From Micrococcales bacterium (GTDB taxonomy: Bacteria; Actinomycetota; Actinomycetes; S36-B12; UBA10799), in assembly GCA_016703125.1 (NCBI GenBank), contig JADJCR010000006.1:1-64000 (forward strand): a stretch of DNA of 64,000 nt, given 5' to 3'. The notes under the pieces were generated by a model. The model did not search any database and was not told the origin of the DNA. It saw only the letters and a list, made by a program, of their open reading frames with translations. The position numbers and the translations under genes are program-made. Position 1 is the stretch's first letter, and each line of letters opens with the position of its first letter. This document shows, in pieces, positions 54,197 to 63,133 of the stretch.

Positions 54197-54206
54197 GATC
54201 ACCTCC

Positions 54207-54917
54207 TCAGGGCGTCGGTGTGGGCTGGATCAGGGAATCGGCGTTGGGCAGGGTGACCCGCGCGGTCACGGTCGCGGGATTCGTGCGGTCGGAGGGGTCG
54301 ACTTTCAGCACGATGTCGATGGCATCGACGGACTTGAGCTTCGAGGTCGACGACTGCAGTGGCGGGGCGATCACGCTGCCGTCCCGGTCGTAGTAGGTGA
54401 AGATCGTGCCGTCCTCCACGTTCCGGGCCAGGACACGGCTTGTCATGGGACATCCGGGTCCCGGCGTGCAATAGGTGTAGTTGAAGTCGGTGACGCTGTG
54501 GGGGTTGGGCTTCTGCACCGTTTCGGTGAGTTCGCCCTCGCTGCTCACCGCGTAGGTCACCCGGCGCGGCCCCAAGTCGGTGGTGCCGGACGTCGGCAAG
54601 ATGGCGTCGTTGTTCACGTTCGCGTAGAACTGCACGGATCGGGCATCCCCGGCGATGAACGCGGCCACGTCGCAGTTGGTGCAGGTCGCCTGCACCTGTG
54701 ACGGCAGGATGGCGGTGCGCAGCACACGGGTGACCCCTTCCATCGCGAGGTTCGTCTGCGACAACCCGTCGAGGCGAGTCGCATTCTCATTCATCGTGCG
54801 CTGAGCGACCAGCAAGCCTTCGGTGACGATGGCCATGATGACGCCGAGGATGGACACCACGACCATCATCTCGATGAGCGTGACGCCCTCGTCGGCGCGC
54901 CGGCGTTCCGTCGTCAT
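54207..54917 (-). CDS. Minor prepilin (PilW/GspJ-like)
   Basis: 236 residues. The type IV prepilin cleavage region is RADEG followed by VTLIEMMVVVSILGVIMAIVTEGLL, with Glu at position +5 of the mature protein. The remainder is an exported pilin domain with four Cys in CTNCD and CTPGPGCP. Overlaps the upstream pilin gene by 4 nt and is 11 bp from the PilX-like gene. Confidence 0.82.
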   Translation of the reverse strand: MTTERRRADEGVTLIEMMVVVSILGVIMAIVTEGLLVAQRTMNENATRLDGLSQTNLAMEGVTRVLRTAILPSQVQATCTNCDVAAFIAGDARSVQFYANVNNDAILPTSGTTDLGPRRVTYAVSSEGELTETVQKPNPHSVTDFNYTYCTPGPGCPMTSRVLARNVEDGTIFTYYDRDGSVIAPPLQSSTSKLKSVDAIDIVLKVDPSDRTNPATVTARVTLPNADSLIQPTPTP

Positions 54918-56233
54918 CCTCCGACCCCTTCCGGCACCTGGAGCGGATAGGTCACGGAGCCGTCGGCGGGCATGTCTGCGACGACCTCGTAGCCGCCTGC
55001 CCGGATCGTCCAGTTGCCGTACGGCAGTGCCCCGCGGACGACCCCGTCGGCATCCGTGGTCCCCAGCGTGAACTGCGTCTCACGACATCCGGTCGTGTCC
55101 TGGATCTCGGCGACGGCCTCGGCGTCGGCCACGGGCAGGTCGTCATCGTCGAGGAAAGTGGCCTGTACGGGCTGCAGGACAATTGTCGCTTGGACCGTTT
55201 CCCCGGGATCGGGCCGCACCGGGGTCGGCCGGGCACCGCCACTGGTCGCGGGATCGTTCAGCTCGCATGTCCCAGCCCATACCGAGTACCCGTCCGGGAA
55301 CGGCCACAGGCCGCCGGCCGTCGCGACGCCGCTGTCGACCACCTTCTTGCCCATCGTGGGCAGGCCGGCGTTGAACAGGACCACGGACGCGTCGGGGTCC
55401 GGCTGGCCGTATCCGGGCGGGTCACCGTCGACGGCGAACTCGAGGTCGATGGTGGCAGCAGCGTCGTAACTGAACGGCACCACCTGGATGGAGCCATTGG
55501 CCACCGTGGCGGGCTTCGAGGTCGTGGCCTGGCCGTCGAAACTGACGTACCCGGGCTCATCGAGGGTCACCGTGTAGTTGCCTGGTGAACTCAGGGCGAA
55601 CACCGCACACCCGTCGCCGGCCGTCACACGGGTCTGGGCACCACCCGGTCCACTGATGTCCACCGGCAGTGACGCCACACCGGTGCCGTCGGCCCCCGTG
55701 ACCTTCGCTGCAATGAAACTCTGGACACTGGCCAGCGTTCCCTTCGGTGGCGTGAGCACCGTGTTCGACTCGACGTCGCGCGTCTCTCCGCTGTCCTGCC
55801 AGTACACGCGGACGTTCACCCCCAGCGACGGGTAGGTCACGGCCGATCCGCCATCACACGGGCTCGTGCCCGTTCCCGAAGGCAACCACTCCACGGTCCG
55901 CACCACCGTGAACTTCCGGCCGTCGAGGTCCAGCGGCTGACCGGCCGTCTGCCCCGGGAGTTCATGGGGGTTGGTGACCTGACTGACTGCGGCAAGCTCC
56001 GTGGGTGCGGTCTTCGAGGCTCCGAACTCGTTGCGGACGATCTCGAGTTCGCGGGCGGCGAGGTTGGAGGCCTGGACCCGGGCCCGGTCGTCACGGGTGG
56101 TCACCATGGCCAGCGTGAGGCCGTAGGCGAATCCGCTGGACACGATCGCGAGGATCACCAGTGACACCATCATCTCCACGAGCGTGAAGCCGTCGTCCCC
56201 GGCGGCAGCAGACAACCGACTCGTGAGCTTCAC
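54914..56233 (-). CDS. Minor prepilin with carboxypeptidase-regulatory-like domains (PilV-like)
   Basis: 439 residues. Prepilin leader ending AAAGDDG before FTLVEMMVSLVILAIVSSGFAYGLTLA. After a pilin-like region come two or three beta-sandwich modules typical of carboxypeptidase regulatory domains: KVTGADGTGVASLPVDISGPGG ... GNYTVTLDEPGYVSF, and DDDDLPVADAEAVAEIQDTTG ... GVVRGALPYGNWTIRAGGYEV. Such modules bind surfaces or partners, so it may be a tip protein. GTG 56233 gives a normal prepilin leader; no better start is visible. Confidence 0.78.
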   Translation of the reverse strand: MKLTSRLSAAAGDDGFTLVEMMVSLVILAIVSSGFAYGLTLAMVTTRDDRARVQASNLAARELEIVRNEFGASKTAPTELAAVSQVTNPHELPGQTAGQPLDLDGRKFTVVRTVEWLPSGTGTSPCDGGSAVTYPSLGVNVRVYWQDSGETRDVESNTVLTPPKGTLASVQSFIAAKVTGADGTGVASLPVDISGPGGAQTRVTAGDGCAVFALSSPGNYTVTLDEPGYVSFDGQATTSKPATVANGSIQVVPFSYDAAATIDLEFAVDGDPPGYGQPDPDASVVLFNAGLPTMGKKVVDSGVATAGGLWPFPDGYSVWAGTCELNDPATSGGARPTPVRPDPGETVQATIVLQPVQATFLDDDDLPVADAEAVAEIQDTTGCRETQFTLGTTDADGVVRGALPYGNWTIRAGGYEVVADMPADGSVTYPLQVPEGVGG

Positions 56234-56282
56234 GGTGAGTACATCGACCCGAATGGCGGATTGCTTGAGGGTGGACGACAGC

Positions 56283-56312
56283 AGTGGGACCCCGCCGGAG
56301 CGGGGTCCCACT
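56283..56312 (-). terminator. Hairpin downstream of pilA
   Basis: Perfect 13-bp arms (AGTGGGACCCCGC and complement, 56,283-56,295 and 56,300-56,312) with a CGGA loop, 15 bp after the pilA stop. It likely limits read-through from abundant pilA transcript into the minor pilin genes. The loop is the same CGGA as in the liv terminator. Confidence 0.8.
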
Positions 56313-56326
56313 GGGGTGGAGGTTGA

Positions 56327-56731
56327 TCAGCACGCTGCCTGGGCAGGAGGCTGAGTCCCGCCGGCCGCGGAGTCGTAGGTGACGGACCATCCGGTCGCCG
56401 CACCAGAGGTGGCCTGCACGCAGTAGGTGAATGCGGTGCCCGTGGTCGTGTAACCGAGCACCCCGTTGTTCGTGGACACCGAGGGGTTGAGAGCCTGGAC
56501 CGCGGCCAGGTTGGCCGGGTACGACTGGTTCTCGGTGAAGAACGTCTCGACCGCAACGGCGCCGTTACGTGCGTCGGAGGTCAGTGCGGCCTTGGCGGCG
56601 CTTGCGCGCTGGTTCAGGAACACGGGGATGGCGATGGCTGCCAGGATCCCGATGATGATGATCACGACCAGGAGCTCGATGAGGGTGAAGCCCTCTTCGT
56701 CCTTCCGTGCCGCAAGAAGTCGTGCGAACAT
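56327..56731 (-). CDS. pilA: Major type IV pilin
   Basis: 134 residues. Class IVa prepilin: leader MFARLLAARKDEEG, cleavage before FTLIELLVVIIIIGILAAIAIPVFLNQ with Glu at +5. A short globular domain follows with two Cys (TYCVQAT and the C-terminal residue) that can form the D-loop disulfide. AAAGGGA precedes the ATG. A 184-bp region separates it from the histidine phosphatase gene and should hold its promoter, but no clear hexamer pair was identified. Hairpin terminator follows. Confidence 0.92.
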   Translation of the reverse strand: MFARLLAARKDEEGFTLIELLVVIIIIGILAAIAIPVFLNQRASAAKAALTSDARNGAVAVETFFTENQSYPANLAAVQALNPSVSTNNGVLGYTTTGTAFTYCVQATSGAATGWSVTYDSAAGGTQPPAQAAC

Positions 56732-56915
56732 TGCTGTTCCCTTTCGTATGCGGGGTCGTCACACCCCGATGGCAATGACACTTGCTGTATCGGGAGCGGC
56801 GATGGCCCAGTCCAGCGGCCTGATGATCTTGTCACCCGTTCGGCCTAGTCGATCCGTTGCGGGCGCGCGGGCCCTGCGCCCAATCGGGTGAACGCACCCG
56901 GCGATCGGGCGACAG

Positions 56916-57584
56916 TCAGGTGCGCATCTCGTCGGTCAGGTGGTGCGTCAGGTTGTGGTAGTGCAGGCGCCAGCCGGGGCGGTTCGGCTGCGGATGGTGC
57001 TCGATGTGCGTGATGCCGGTGTGGTGGGTGTCCACCTCCACCACCGACCACGGGCCCTTCTCGAAGATGTACTCGAAGATCGCCTCGATGACTCCCGCGT
57101 GGGCGACGAGCAACACGCGGCGGGGATCGAGTGCCGGCTCGGCCCCGGCGACCTGGTGGCGCCGGGCCGAAGGGACCAGCGTCTCCACGAACGCACCCAC
57201 GCGGGCCCGGAACTGCATCCAACTCTCCCCCGTCGCCGTGACCGGGGTGTACGGGTCCAGCGTCCCCCATAGATCCGGGGTGAACGGCTCAAACTCCGCA
57301 CTGGGGATTGGCATCCCATCCGCTCGACAGGTGCCGATTTCGCGCAGCCCGTCCGTGAGGGTCGGGGACTTGTCGATGGCCGAGCCGATGATCTCGGCCG
57401 TCTGCACCGTGCGGGCGACACTGCTGGCGTAGAAGTCGTTGATCGTCAGGTTGTCGGCGATCCACTCCCCCGCCCGGCTGGCCTGCTCACGGCCCAGATC
57501 GGTGAGCGGCTCATCGCGGTGGGTGATGGTCAGATCGCCGAGGTTCACATGGCTCTGCCCATGTCGCACGAGATAGACATGCAC
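56916..57584 (-). CDS. Histidine phosphatase (phosphoglycerate-mutase-like)
   Basis: 222 residues. Catalytic RHG motif YLVRHGQSHVN at the N-terminus, second-site Arg and Glu region SSVARTVQTAEIIGSAI, and VAHAGVIEAIFEY with the second active-site His. Probably a phosphatase rather than a mutase; substrate unknown. No sequence link to pili although it separates pilA from pilC. GTG 57584 is 6 nt after TAGCGT. Confidence 0.85.
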   Translation of the reverse strand: MHVYLVRHGQSHVNLGDLTITHRDEPLTDLGREQASRAGEWIADNLTINDFYASSVARTVQTAEIIGSAIDKSPTLTDGLREIGTCRADGMPIPSAEFEPFTPDLWGTLDPYTPVTATGESWMQFRARVGAFVETLVPSARRHQVAGAEPALDPRRVLLVAHAGVIEAIFEYIFEKGPWSVVEVDTHHTGITHIEHHPQPNRPGWRLHYHNLTHHLTDEMRT

Positions 57585-57590
57585 ATCGTC

Positions 57591-57596
57591 ACGCTA
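57591..57596 (-). promoter_or_regulatory. -10 element of the histidine phosphatase gene, leaderless type
   Basis: TAGCGT (same hexamer as uvrB) followed by 6 nt and the GTG at 57584. Confidence 0.45.
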
Positions 57597-57658
57597 CGCG
57601 GATGGCCCGTTGTCCACAGATCATGGGTGCAGTCTGGTGCGGTGTCACACCCTCGGGA

Positions 57659-57677
57659 TAGGTTCGAACTGTTCGAA
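57659..57677 (+). promoter_or_regulatory. Promoter and overlapping palindrome of the DUF222-HNH gene
   Basis: TAGGTT (57,659-57,664) is a -10 element; the palindrome TTCGAACTGTTCGAA (57,663-57,677) begins inside it and covers the expected start point, a position for a repressor. A leader of about 20 nt with GAGGTGGGG precedes the GTG at 57691. Confidence 0.4.
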
Positions 57678-57690
57678 TCGAGGTGGGGTT

Positions 57691-58920
57691 GTGGGGTCGT
57701 TCTTCGAGGTGTCGCGGGGTGCGCAGCGCCGGGCTCGGATCGCCGCGGGCCTTCCCACCGACCACCCCGCGGTTCTCGACGAGTTGCTGCAGCGTGTCCA
57801 CGACCTGCCGGATCCGGAGACGATGTGCGCGGAGGAACGGGCCGGCACCATGACCGCTGTCCAGACGCTGCGCAACGCCCTGGACGGGTACACCACCGCG
57901 GTGGTGGGGGCGGCTGATGCTGCCGGGGATGCCCGGGTGCTGGGCGCCGGCACGACCGGCACCCTGGTAGCCGCCGCGACCGGGCAAACCCCGGCGGTGG
58001 GCTCGGGAACGGCCGCCTCCGCGCGGGCGCTGCGGGACATGCCCGGCACCGCACAAGCGTTCCGGGACGGCCGGATCGGCACAGCTGCGGTCATGGTGCT
58101 GACCCGGGCGAAGGCGCACCTGGGCTGTTTCGCCGAGATCGAGCCGGTACTGGTCGGGCTGGCCCAGGCCACCGACGCTGCGGAACTACGGGCGGTGGCC
58201 GGGGTGCTGATCGCCCAGGACCGCCCCGAACAGCCCGACCGCGACTACGCCAAGCAGCGCGACAAGCGCGGGCTGACCCTGACCGAGCAGTCCAACGGGC
58301 TGTTCCGCCTCGACGGCTACCTCGACTCGGTCGAGGGCCACCGGTTACGCGACGCCCTCGGGGTCTTCACCGATCGGCCGGGCCCCGGAGACCCCCGCAC
58401 CACCGCGCAGTGCCGCGCCGACGCCCTGGGCGACATCGTGGCCGCCGGGATGGCCAGCACCCGCCCGGTAGGCAGCAGCGGGCTGACCGTCCTGGTCGAC
58501 GCAGAGCACCTCGACGACAGCGCCCGGGCTGTGCTGGATGACGGCACCCCGATCGGGAGGGCAGCGTTCGAACGGCTGACCTGCACCGCGATCTGCACCC
58601 TGATCCTCGGCCGGACCCACGGCGACACGTTCGTGCCCCTGGCCATGGGCCGCACCGCCCGCCGCGCCACCCGCGGGCAGTGGGCCGCCCTGATCGCCCG
58701 CGACCGCGGCTGCATCCGCTGCGGACGCGCCCCCCGCTTCTGCGAAGCCCACCACATCCTGCACTGGCGCCACGGCGGCTTAACAGACCTGTCAAATTTG
58801 TGCCTGCTGTGCAGTCGATGTCACGCCGACCTGCACCTCGGCCACTACACCATCACCATGAGCAGCCACCACATCCCGACCATCCACACCACCCGGCCAC
58901 CACCCATCCGCACCGGATAG
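57691..58920 (+). CDS. DUF222 domain protein with C-terminal HNH endonuclease motif (13E12 family)
   Basis: 409 residues. The DUF222 helical domain covers most of the protein (LDELLQRVHDLPDPE ... DKRGLTLTEQSNGLFRLDGYLDSVEGHRLRDALG). The C-terminal nuclease shows CIRCGRAPRFCEAHHILHWRHGGLTDLSNLCLLCSRCHADLH, with two zinc-type Cys pairs and the HH/N/H set intact. This is the layout of the REP13E12 repeat-family proteins of mycobacteria, often multicopy and linked to mobile DNA. It lies on the plus strand between pilC and pilA, which read the other way. An upstream part of the frame (from 57,610) was excluded because GTG 57691 has a ribosome binding site. Confidence 0.88.
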   Translation: MGSFFEVSRGAQRRARIAAGLPTDHPAVLDELLQRVHDLPDPETMCAEERAGTMTAVQTLRNALDGYTTAVVGAADAAGDARVLGAGTTGTLVAAATGQTPAVGSGTAASARALRDMPGTAQAFRDGRIGTAAVMVLTRAKAHLGCFAEIEPVLVGLAQATDAAELRAVAGVLIAQDRPEQPDRDYAKQRDKRGLTLTEQSNGLFRLDGYLDSVEGHRLRDALGVFTDRPGPGDPRTTAQCRADALGDIVAAGMASTRPVGSSGLTVLVDAEHLDDSARAVLDDGTPIGRAAFERLTCTAICTLILGRTHGDTFVPLAMGRTARRATRGQWAALIARDRGCIRCGRAPRFCEAHHILHWRHGGLTDLSNLCLLCSRCHADLHLGHYTITMSSHHIPTIHTTRPPPIRTG

Positions 58921-58929
58921 GGGCTGGTG

Positions 58930-60150
58930 TCACTTGATCAGGTCGAACACCTTGAAGATCGGCATGTACAGGGCGACGATCATCGCGCCGACGATCGCGC
59001 CGACGAACGCGATCATGATCGGCTCGATGAGCGAGGTCAATGCCTCCGTCGTGGCCTCGACCTCATTGTCGTAGAAGTCCGAGATCTTGTGCAGCATCGC
59101 GTCCAGCGAACCGGTGTCCTCGCCGACCGCCATCATCTGTACAACCATGGGCGGGAACACAGGGTGCTCAAGCAGTGGCTTGGCCAGCGACTCACCCTGG
59201 CGCACGGAGACCTCGACGTCGTGGACCGCGTGGGCGATCACGACGTTGCCGGTCGTGTCCGCCACGATGTCCAGCGCCTGCAGGATGGGGACCCCGGAGT
59301 GGATCATCGTGCCGAGGTTGCGGCTGAAGCGGGACAGAGCCACCTTCTGGAACAACGGGCCGAACACCGGGGTCTTGAGCTTCAGCGGGTCCACGACGTC
59401 GCGCACCCGCGGTTCGTTCTTGTACCGCTTCCACAGGATCATGCTCACGATGAGCACCACGAGGATGAACGGCATGAAGGTCCGCAGGCCGTGCGACAGC
59501 ATGACCAGAACCCGGGTGGGCAGCGGCAGGGTACCGCCGAGAGTGTCGAACATGTCCGCGAAGATCGGGACGATGAACAGCAGCATGGCCGTCACGGAGA
59601 TGATGGCGAAGCCGAACACCACCAGCGGATAGGTCATCGCCGACTTGATCTTCGAGCGCAGTTTCACCTCTGCCTCGAAGTTGTCGGCCAACTGCATGAG
59701 CACCTGGTCCAGGAATCCGCCGGTCTCACCGGCACGTGTCATGTTGACCATGATCGGCGGGAAGACCTTGGGGTGGTGCCCGAGCGCCTGCGACAGCGAC
59801 GAGCCCTGCTCGACCGACAGCCGGACGGAGGCGAACACTTCGCCGAGGTGCTTGTTCTCCGTCTGCTCCGACAGGATCGACAGCGCGCGCAACAGCGACA
59901 GACCCGAGTTGATCATCGTCGCGAACTGCCGGGACGCGATCGCCAGGTCCTTCAACTTGACCTTGTTGCCCGTCCCCGGGATCTTGATCTCCTTGTTCAG
60001 ACCGGCATTGGCCTGACTGATGGAGATCGGGGCGTACCCCATGTTCTTGAGCTTCGTGGCGACCGCGGCCGGGGATTCGGCATCGATGCGGCCACGCACG
60101 ACCTTCCCCGCCCGGTCGCGCACCTGGTAGTCGAACGTGGCAAGACTCAT
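58930..60150 (-). CDS. pilC: Type IV pilus platform protein PilC
   Basis: 406 residues. Two T2SSF cytoplasmic domains (about 70-195 and 275-395), each followed by helices: LAIASRQFATMINSGLSLLRALSIL, GETGGFLDQVLMQLADNFE, LSRFSRNLGTMIHSGVPILQALDIV, GEDTGSLDAMLHKISDFYDNEV, ending MIVALYMPIFKVFDLI, all typical of PilC/GspF. ATG 60150 overlaps pilT by 4 nt; the longer frame to 60,405 is antisense noise. Confidence 0.96.
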   Translation of the reverse strand: MSLATFDYQVRDRAGKVVRGRIDAESPAAVATKLKNMGYAPISISQANAGLNKEIKIPGTGNKVKLKDLAIASRQFATMINSGLSLLRALSILSEQTENKHLGEVFASVRLSVEQGSSLSQALGHHPKVFPPIMVNMTRAGETGGFLDQVLMQLADNFEAEVKLRSKIKSAMTYPLVVFGFAIISVTAMLLFIVPIFADMFDTLGGTLPLPTRVLVMLSHGLRTFMPFILVVLIVSMILWKRYKNEPRVRDVVDPLKLKTPVFGPLFQKVALSRFSRNLGTMIHSGVPILQALDIVADTTGNVVIAHAVHDVEVSVRQGESLAKPLLEHPVFPPMVVQMMAVGEDTGSLDAMLHKISDFYDNEVEATTEALTSLIEPIMIAFVGAIVGAMIVALYMPIFKVFDLIK

Positions 60151-61346
60151 CGGGTCCTCCCGGTCAGTCGCATGTAGTCCTCGACGTGCTGGCACTTCTC
60201 CATGCCTTCGTCGTAAGTGATGTCGTTCCTGCGGACCAACTCCGCCAGGTTCTGGTCCAGGGTCTGCATCCCGTACTGGGCGCCGGCCTGCATGGACGAG
60301 TAGATCTGGTGGGTCTTGCCCTCCCGGATGAGGTTGCGGATGGCCGCGGTGGCCACCAGCACCTCCGCAGCCACCACCCGGCCGGTGGCATCGCGCTTCT
60401 TGCACAGTGTCTGGCAGACGATCCCCTGGATGGTCCCTGCGAGCTGCTGGCGGATCTGCTGCTGCTGGTGGGGCGGGAAGACGTCGATGATGCGGTCGAC
60501 GGTCTGCGCGGCATCCTGCGTGTGCAGGGTCGCGAAGACCAAGTGGCCGGTCTCGGCCGCGGTCAGTGCCACCTGGATCGTCTCCAAGTCACGCATCTCG
60601 CCGACCAGGATGATGTCCGGGTCCTGCCGCAGGACGTGCTTCAACGCCTCGGCGAACGAGTGCGTGTCGGTCCCCACCTCGCGCTGGTTGACCAGGCAAC
60701 TGCGGTGGCGGTGGAGGAACTCGATCGGGTCCTCGACGGTCATGATGTGGTCTCGGCGCTGGCTGTTGGCGATGTCGATGAGCGCCGCCAGCGTCGTGCT
60801 CTTGCCGGAACCGGTGGGTCCGGTCACGAGCACGAACCCACGTGGCAGGCTGGCGAAACTCGCCACGACCGGCGGCATGCCAAGGGTCTCGAGGCTCTTG
60901 ATCTCGAAGGGGATCATGCGGAAGGCGGCCCCGACGGATTCGCGCTGCTTGTACATGTTGACGCGGAAACGGGCTCGCCCGGGCAGGGCGTAGGAGAAGT
61001 CGAGTTCCAGTTCCTCCTCGAAGGTCTCCCGCTGCGCCTGGGTGAGCATGGCGTAGAGAACCCGCTGCAGCGATGGGGCGTCCAACTTCGGCGCCCCCTG
61101 CAGCGGGCGCAGCTCACCGGCGACCCGGACCGTGGGAGCCGCCCCCACCGTCAGGTGCAGGTCACTGGCGTCGACCGCGAGCATGGCCTCCAGCGCCTGG
61201 ATCAGGCTGATGTCGCCCGTGCGGACGGTCTGCTCCGTGGTCGGGCGCGCGGGGGCAGCCTGTGGCTGCTGGGGCTGCGGCGCCGGGGGGCGAGGCATCC
61301 CGGCCGCCCGGGGCGCCGCCGTCGGCGGAGCGTTGTGCATGGACAT
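60147..61346 (-). CDS. pilT: Type IV pilus retraction ATPase PilT
   Basis: 399 residues. A Pro/Ala/Gln-rich N-terminus (1-45) precedes the N-terminal domain (LEAMLAVDASDLHLTVG). Walker A GPTGSGKSTTLAAL, Asp box VEDPIEFLHRH, Walker B DPDIILVGEMRDLETIQ, His box TGHLVFATLHTQDAAQT, and the PilT-specific AIRNLIREGKTHQ near the C-terminus. Powers pilus retraction. ATG 61346 has GGAAGGA upstream. The adjacent 122-bp gap to pilB contains two copies of a short motif also found in the repeat block at 29,266. Confidence 0.96.
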   Translation of the reverse strand: MSMHNAPPTAAPRAAGMPRPPAPQPQQPQAAPARPTTEQTVRTGDISLIQALEAMLAVDASDLHLTVGAAPTVRVAGELRPLQGAPKLDAPSLQRVLYAMLTQAQRETFEEELELDFSYALPGRARFRVNMYKQRESVGAAFRMIPFEIKSLETLGMPPVVASFASLPRGFVLVTGPTGSGKSTTLAALIDIANSQRRDHIMTVEDPIEFLHRHRSCLVNQREVGTDTHSFAEALKHVLRQDPDIILVGEMRDLETIQVALTAAETGHLVFATLHTQDAAQTVDRIIDVFPPHQQQQIRQQLAGTIQGIVCQTLCKKRDATGRVVAAEVLVATAAIRNLIREGKTHQIYSSMQAGAQYGMQTLDQNLAELVRRNDITYDEGMEKCQHVEDYMRLTGRTR

Positions 61347-61418
61347 CCGAATCCTTCCCGCGCGGTACTCCGTCGGTGTCGGCAGAAGGCCGGGATTCCT
61401 TGAGGTGGCCACCGGCCC

Positions 61419-61453
61419 AACCCGGGAGCGACACAGACATCAGGGAGCGATCC
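61419..61453. repeat. Two copies of a GGGAGCGA motif between pilT and pilB
   Basis: CCCGGGAGCGACAC and AGGGAGCGATCCGG lie 10 bp apart in this gap and resemble the CCCGGGAGCGAAAC core of the repeat block at 29,266-29,660. May be a dispersed short repeat; chance is not excluded. Confidence 0.35.
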
Positions 61454-61468
61454 GGTGACACTCCGGGG

Positions 61469-63133
61469 CTAGACCACGACCCGCAGCACCTCGTCCAGGC
61501 TGGTCACCCCGGCCAGGACCTTGGCCAGACCGTCCTGGCGCAGCGTCTGCATCCCCTCCTCGCGGGCCGCGACGGCGATCTGCGCCGATGATGCCCGCTC
61601 GACCGCCAAACGCTCGATGCGCTCGGTGATGGGGAGAACCTCGTGCAGCGCCACCCGGCCCTTGTACCCAGTACGCGAGCACACCGAGCACCCGACGGCC
61701 CGGTAGATCGTCGGCACCTGCTGACCTTCCTCCAGGGCGAACCCGGCCGCCTTGAACGCCGCGGCCGTGGGCTGGTAGGTCTGCTTGCACTTCGAGCACA
61801 GCCGCCGCGCGAGGCGCTGGGCCAGCACACAGTCGAGGGCCGAACCGACGAGGAACGGCTCGATGCCCATCTCGATCAACCGGGTGACGGCACTGGGGGC
61901 GTCGTTGGTGTGCAGGGTGCTGAGCACGAGGTGACCGGTGAGCGCCGACTCCACCGCGATCTGGGCCGTCTCGTGGTCGCGGATCTCACCGATCAGCACG
62001 ATGTCGGGGTCCGACCGCAGGATGGATCGCAGAGCGGCGGCGAAGGTCAGCCCGGCCTTCGTGTGCGTCTGCACCTGATTGACGCCAGGCAGCCGGTACT
62101 CGACCGGGTCCTCCACCGTGATGATGTTCACCTCGGGGCGGTTCAGGATGTTCACCGTTGCGTACAGAGTCGTCGACTTGCCGGACCCGGTCGGCCCGAC
62201 GACCAGGATCATCCCGTAGGGCTTGCCGAAACTGGCCGAATAGCGCTCGTAGTTGACATCGCGGAAACCGAGATCGGCCAGGTCGAGCATCGCGGTGGAG
62301 TTGTCCAGGATCCGCAGGACGATCTTCTCCCCCCACACGGTGGGCAAGGTCGCCACGCGAAGGTCGATCTTCTGACCGTTCGTCGTGACGCTGAGCCGGC
62401 CGTCCTGAGGGATCCGGCGCTCTGCGATGTTGATGTCCGACATGATCTTCAACCGGCTGATGACGCCGGACTGGATCGATTTCGGCGAGCGCATCACCTC
62501 GTGCAGCACGCCGTCGATGCGGAAGCGGACTCGCACGTCGTATTCGGTCGGCTCGAGGTGGATGTCAGAGGCCCGGTCCTGGATCCCCTGCGTGATCAAC
62601 AGGTTCACGAACTTGACGATGGGCGCGTCCTCGACGACCTCCCGCATGGACGCGAGGTCATCGTCCTCCTCCTCGAGGTCCAACGCGGTCGTGAGCTCGT
62701 CGAGTTCGCCGTCGGCACGGTAATGGCGGTCCAGGGCTGCGTGTACGTCCGTGCGGGTCGCCACGACCGGCACCACGCTCATCCCGCTGGCCGACCGGAT
62801 GTCGTCGACCGCGAAGACATTGGCCGGGTCGCTCATGGCCACCACCAGCCGGCCCTTCTCGAAGGCGATCGGGATGGCGCTGTGCCGCCGGCACACCGCG
62901 CCGGGCACCTTGGTCAGCGCCGCACCGTCGAGTGTGACCTCCGTCAGGTCGACGAACCGCATCCCGATCTGAGCGGCGAGCGCCTGGACCACCTGTGACT
63001 CGGTGAGGATGCCGAGGTCGATGAGAACCCTGCCCAATGAGTGTCCGGCGGTGCGCTGCTCCAGCAGGGCCTTCTCCAACTGGTCCCCGGTGATCAGGCC
63101 CTGCGCGAGGAGGATGTCGCCGAGTTGCTTCAT
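61469..63133 (-). CDS. pilB: Type IV pilus extension ATPase PilB
   Basis: 554 residues. N-terminal MshEN-type domain (LGDILLAQGLITGDQLEKALLEQ), then the GspE ATPase: Walker A GPTGSGKSTTLYATV, Asp box VEDPVEYRLPG, Walker B DPDIVLIGEIRDHETAQIA, His box TGHLVLSTLHTNDAPSAV, and the tetracysteine zinc site CSKCKQTY with CSVCSRTG. Polymerises pilin. ATG 63133 overlaps the upstream DUF4388 gene by 4 nt. Confidence 0.97.
   Translation of the reverse strand: MKQLGDILLAQGLITGDQLEKALLEQRTAGHSLGRVLIDLGILTESQVVQALAAQIGMRFVDLTEVTLDGAALTKVPGAVCRRHSAIPIAFEKGRLVVAMSDPANVFAVDDIRSASGMSVVPVVATRTDVHAALDRHYRADGELDELTTALDLEEEDDDLASMREVVEDAPIVKFVNLLITQGIQDRASDIHLEPTEYDVRVRFRIDGVLHEVMRSPKSIQSGVISRLKIMSDINIAERRIPQDGRLSVTTNGQKIDLRVATLPTVWGEKIVLRILDNSTAMLDLADLGFRDVNYERYSASFGKPYGMILVVGPTGSGKSTTLYATVNILNRPEVNIITVEDPVEYRLPGVNQVQTHTKAGLTFAAALRSILRSDPDIVLIGEIRDHETAQIAVESALTGHLVLSTLHTNDAPSAVTRLIEMGIEPFLVGSALDCVLAQRLARRLCSKCKQTYQPTAAAFKAAGFALEEGQQVPTIYRAVGCSVCSRTGYKGRVALHEVLPITERIERLAVERASSAQIAVAAREEGMQTLRQDGLAKVLAGVTSLDEVLRVVV

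Noticed and set aside
57663..57677. Palindrome TTCGAACTGTTCGAA considered as a LexA (SOS) box
   Set aside because: The mycobacterial-type box needs TCGAAC-N4-GTTCGA; here the half-sites are separated by one base, so spacing does not fit. Kept only as an unspecified operator.
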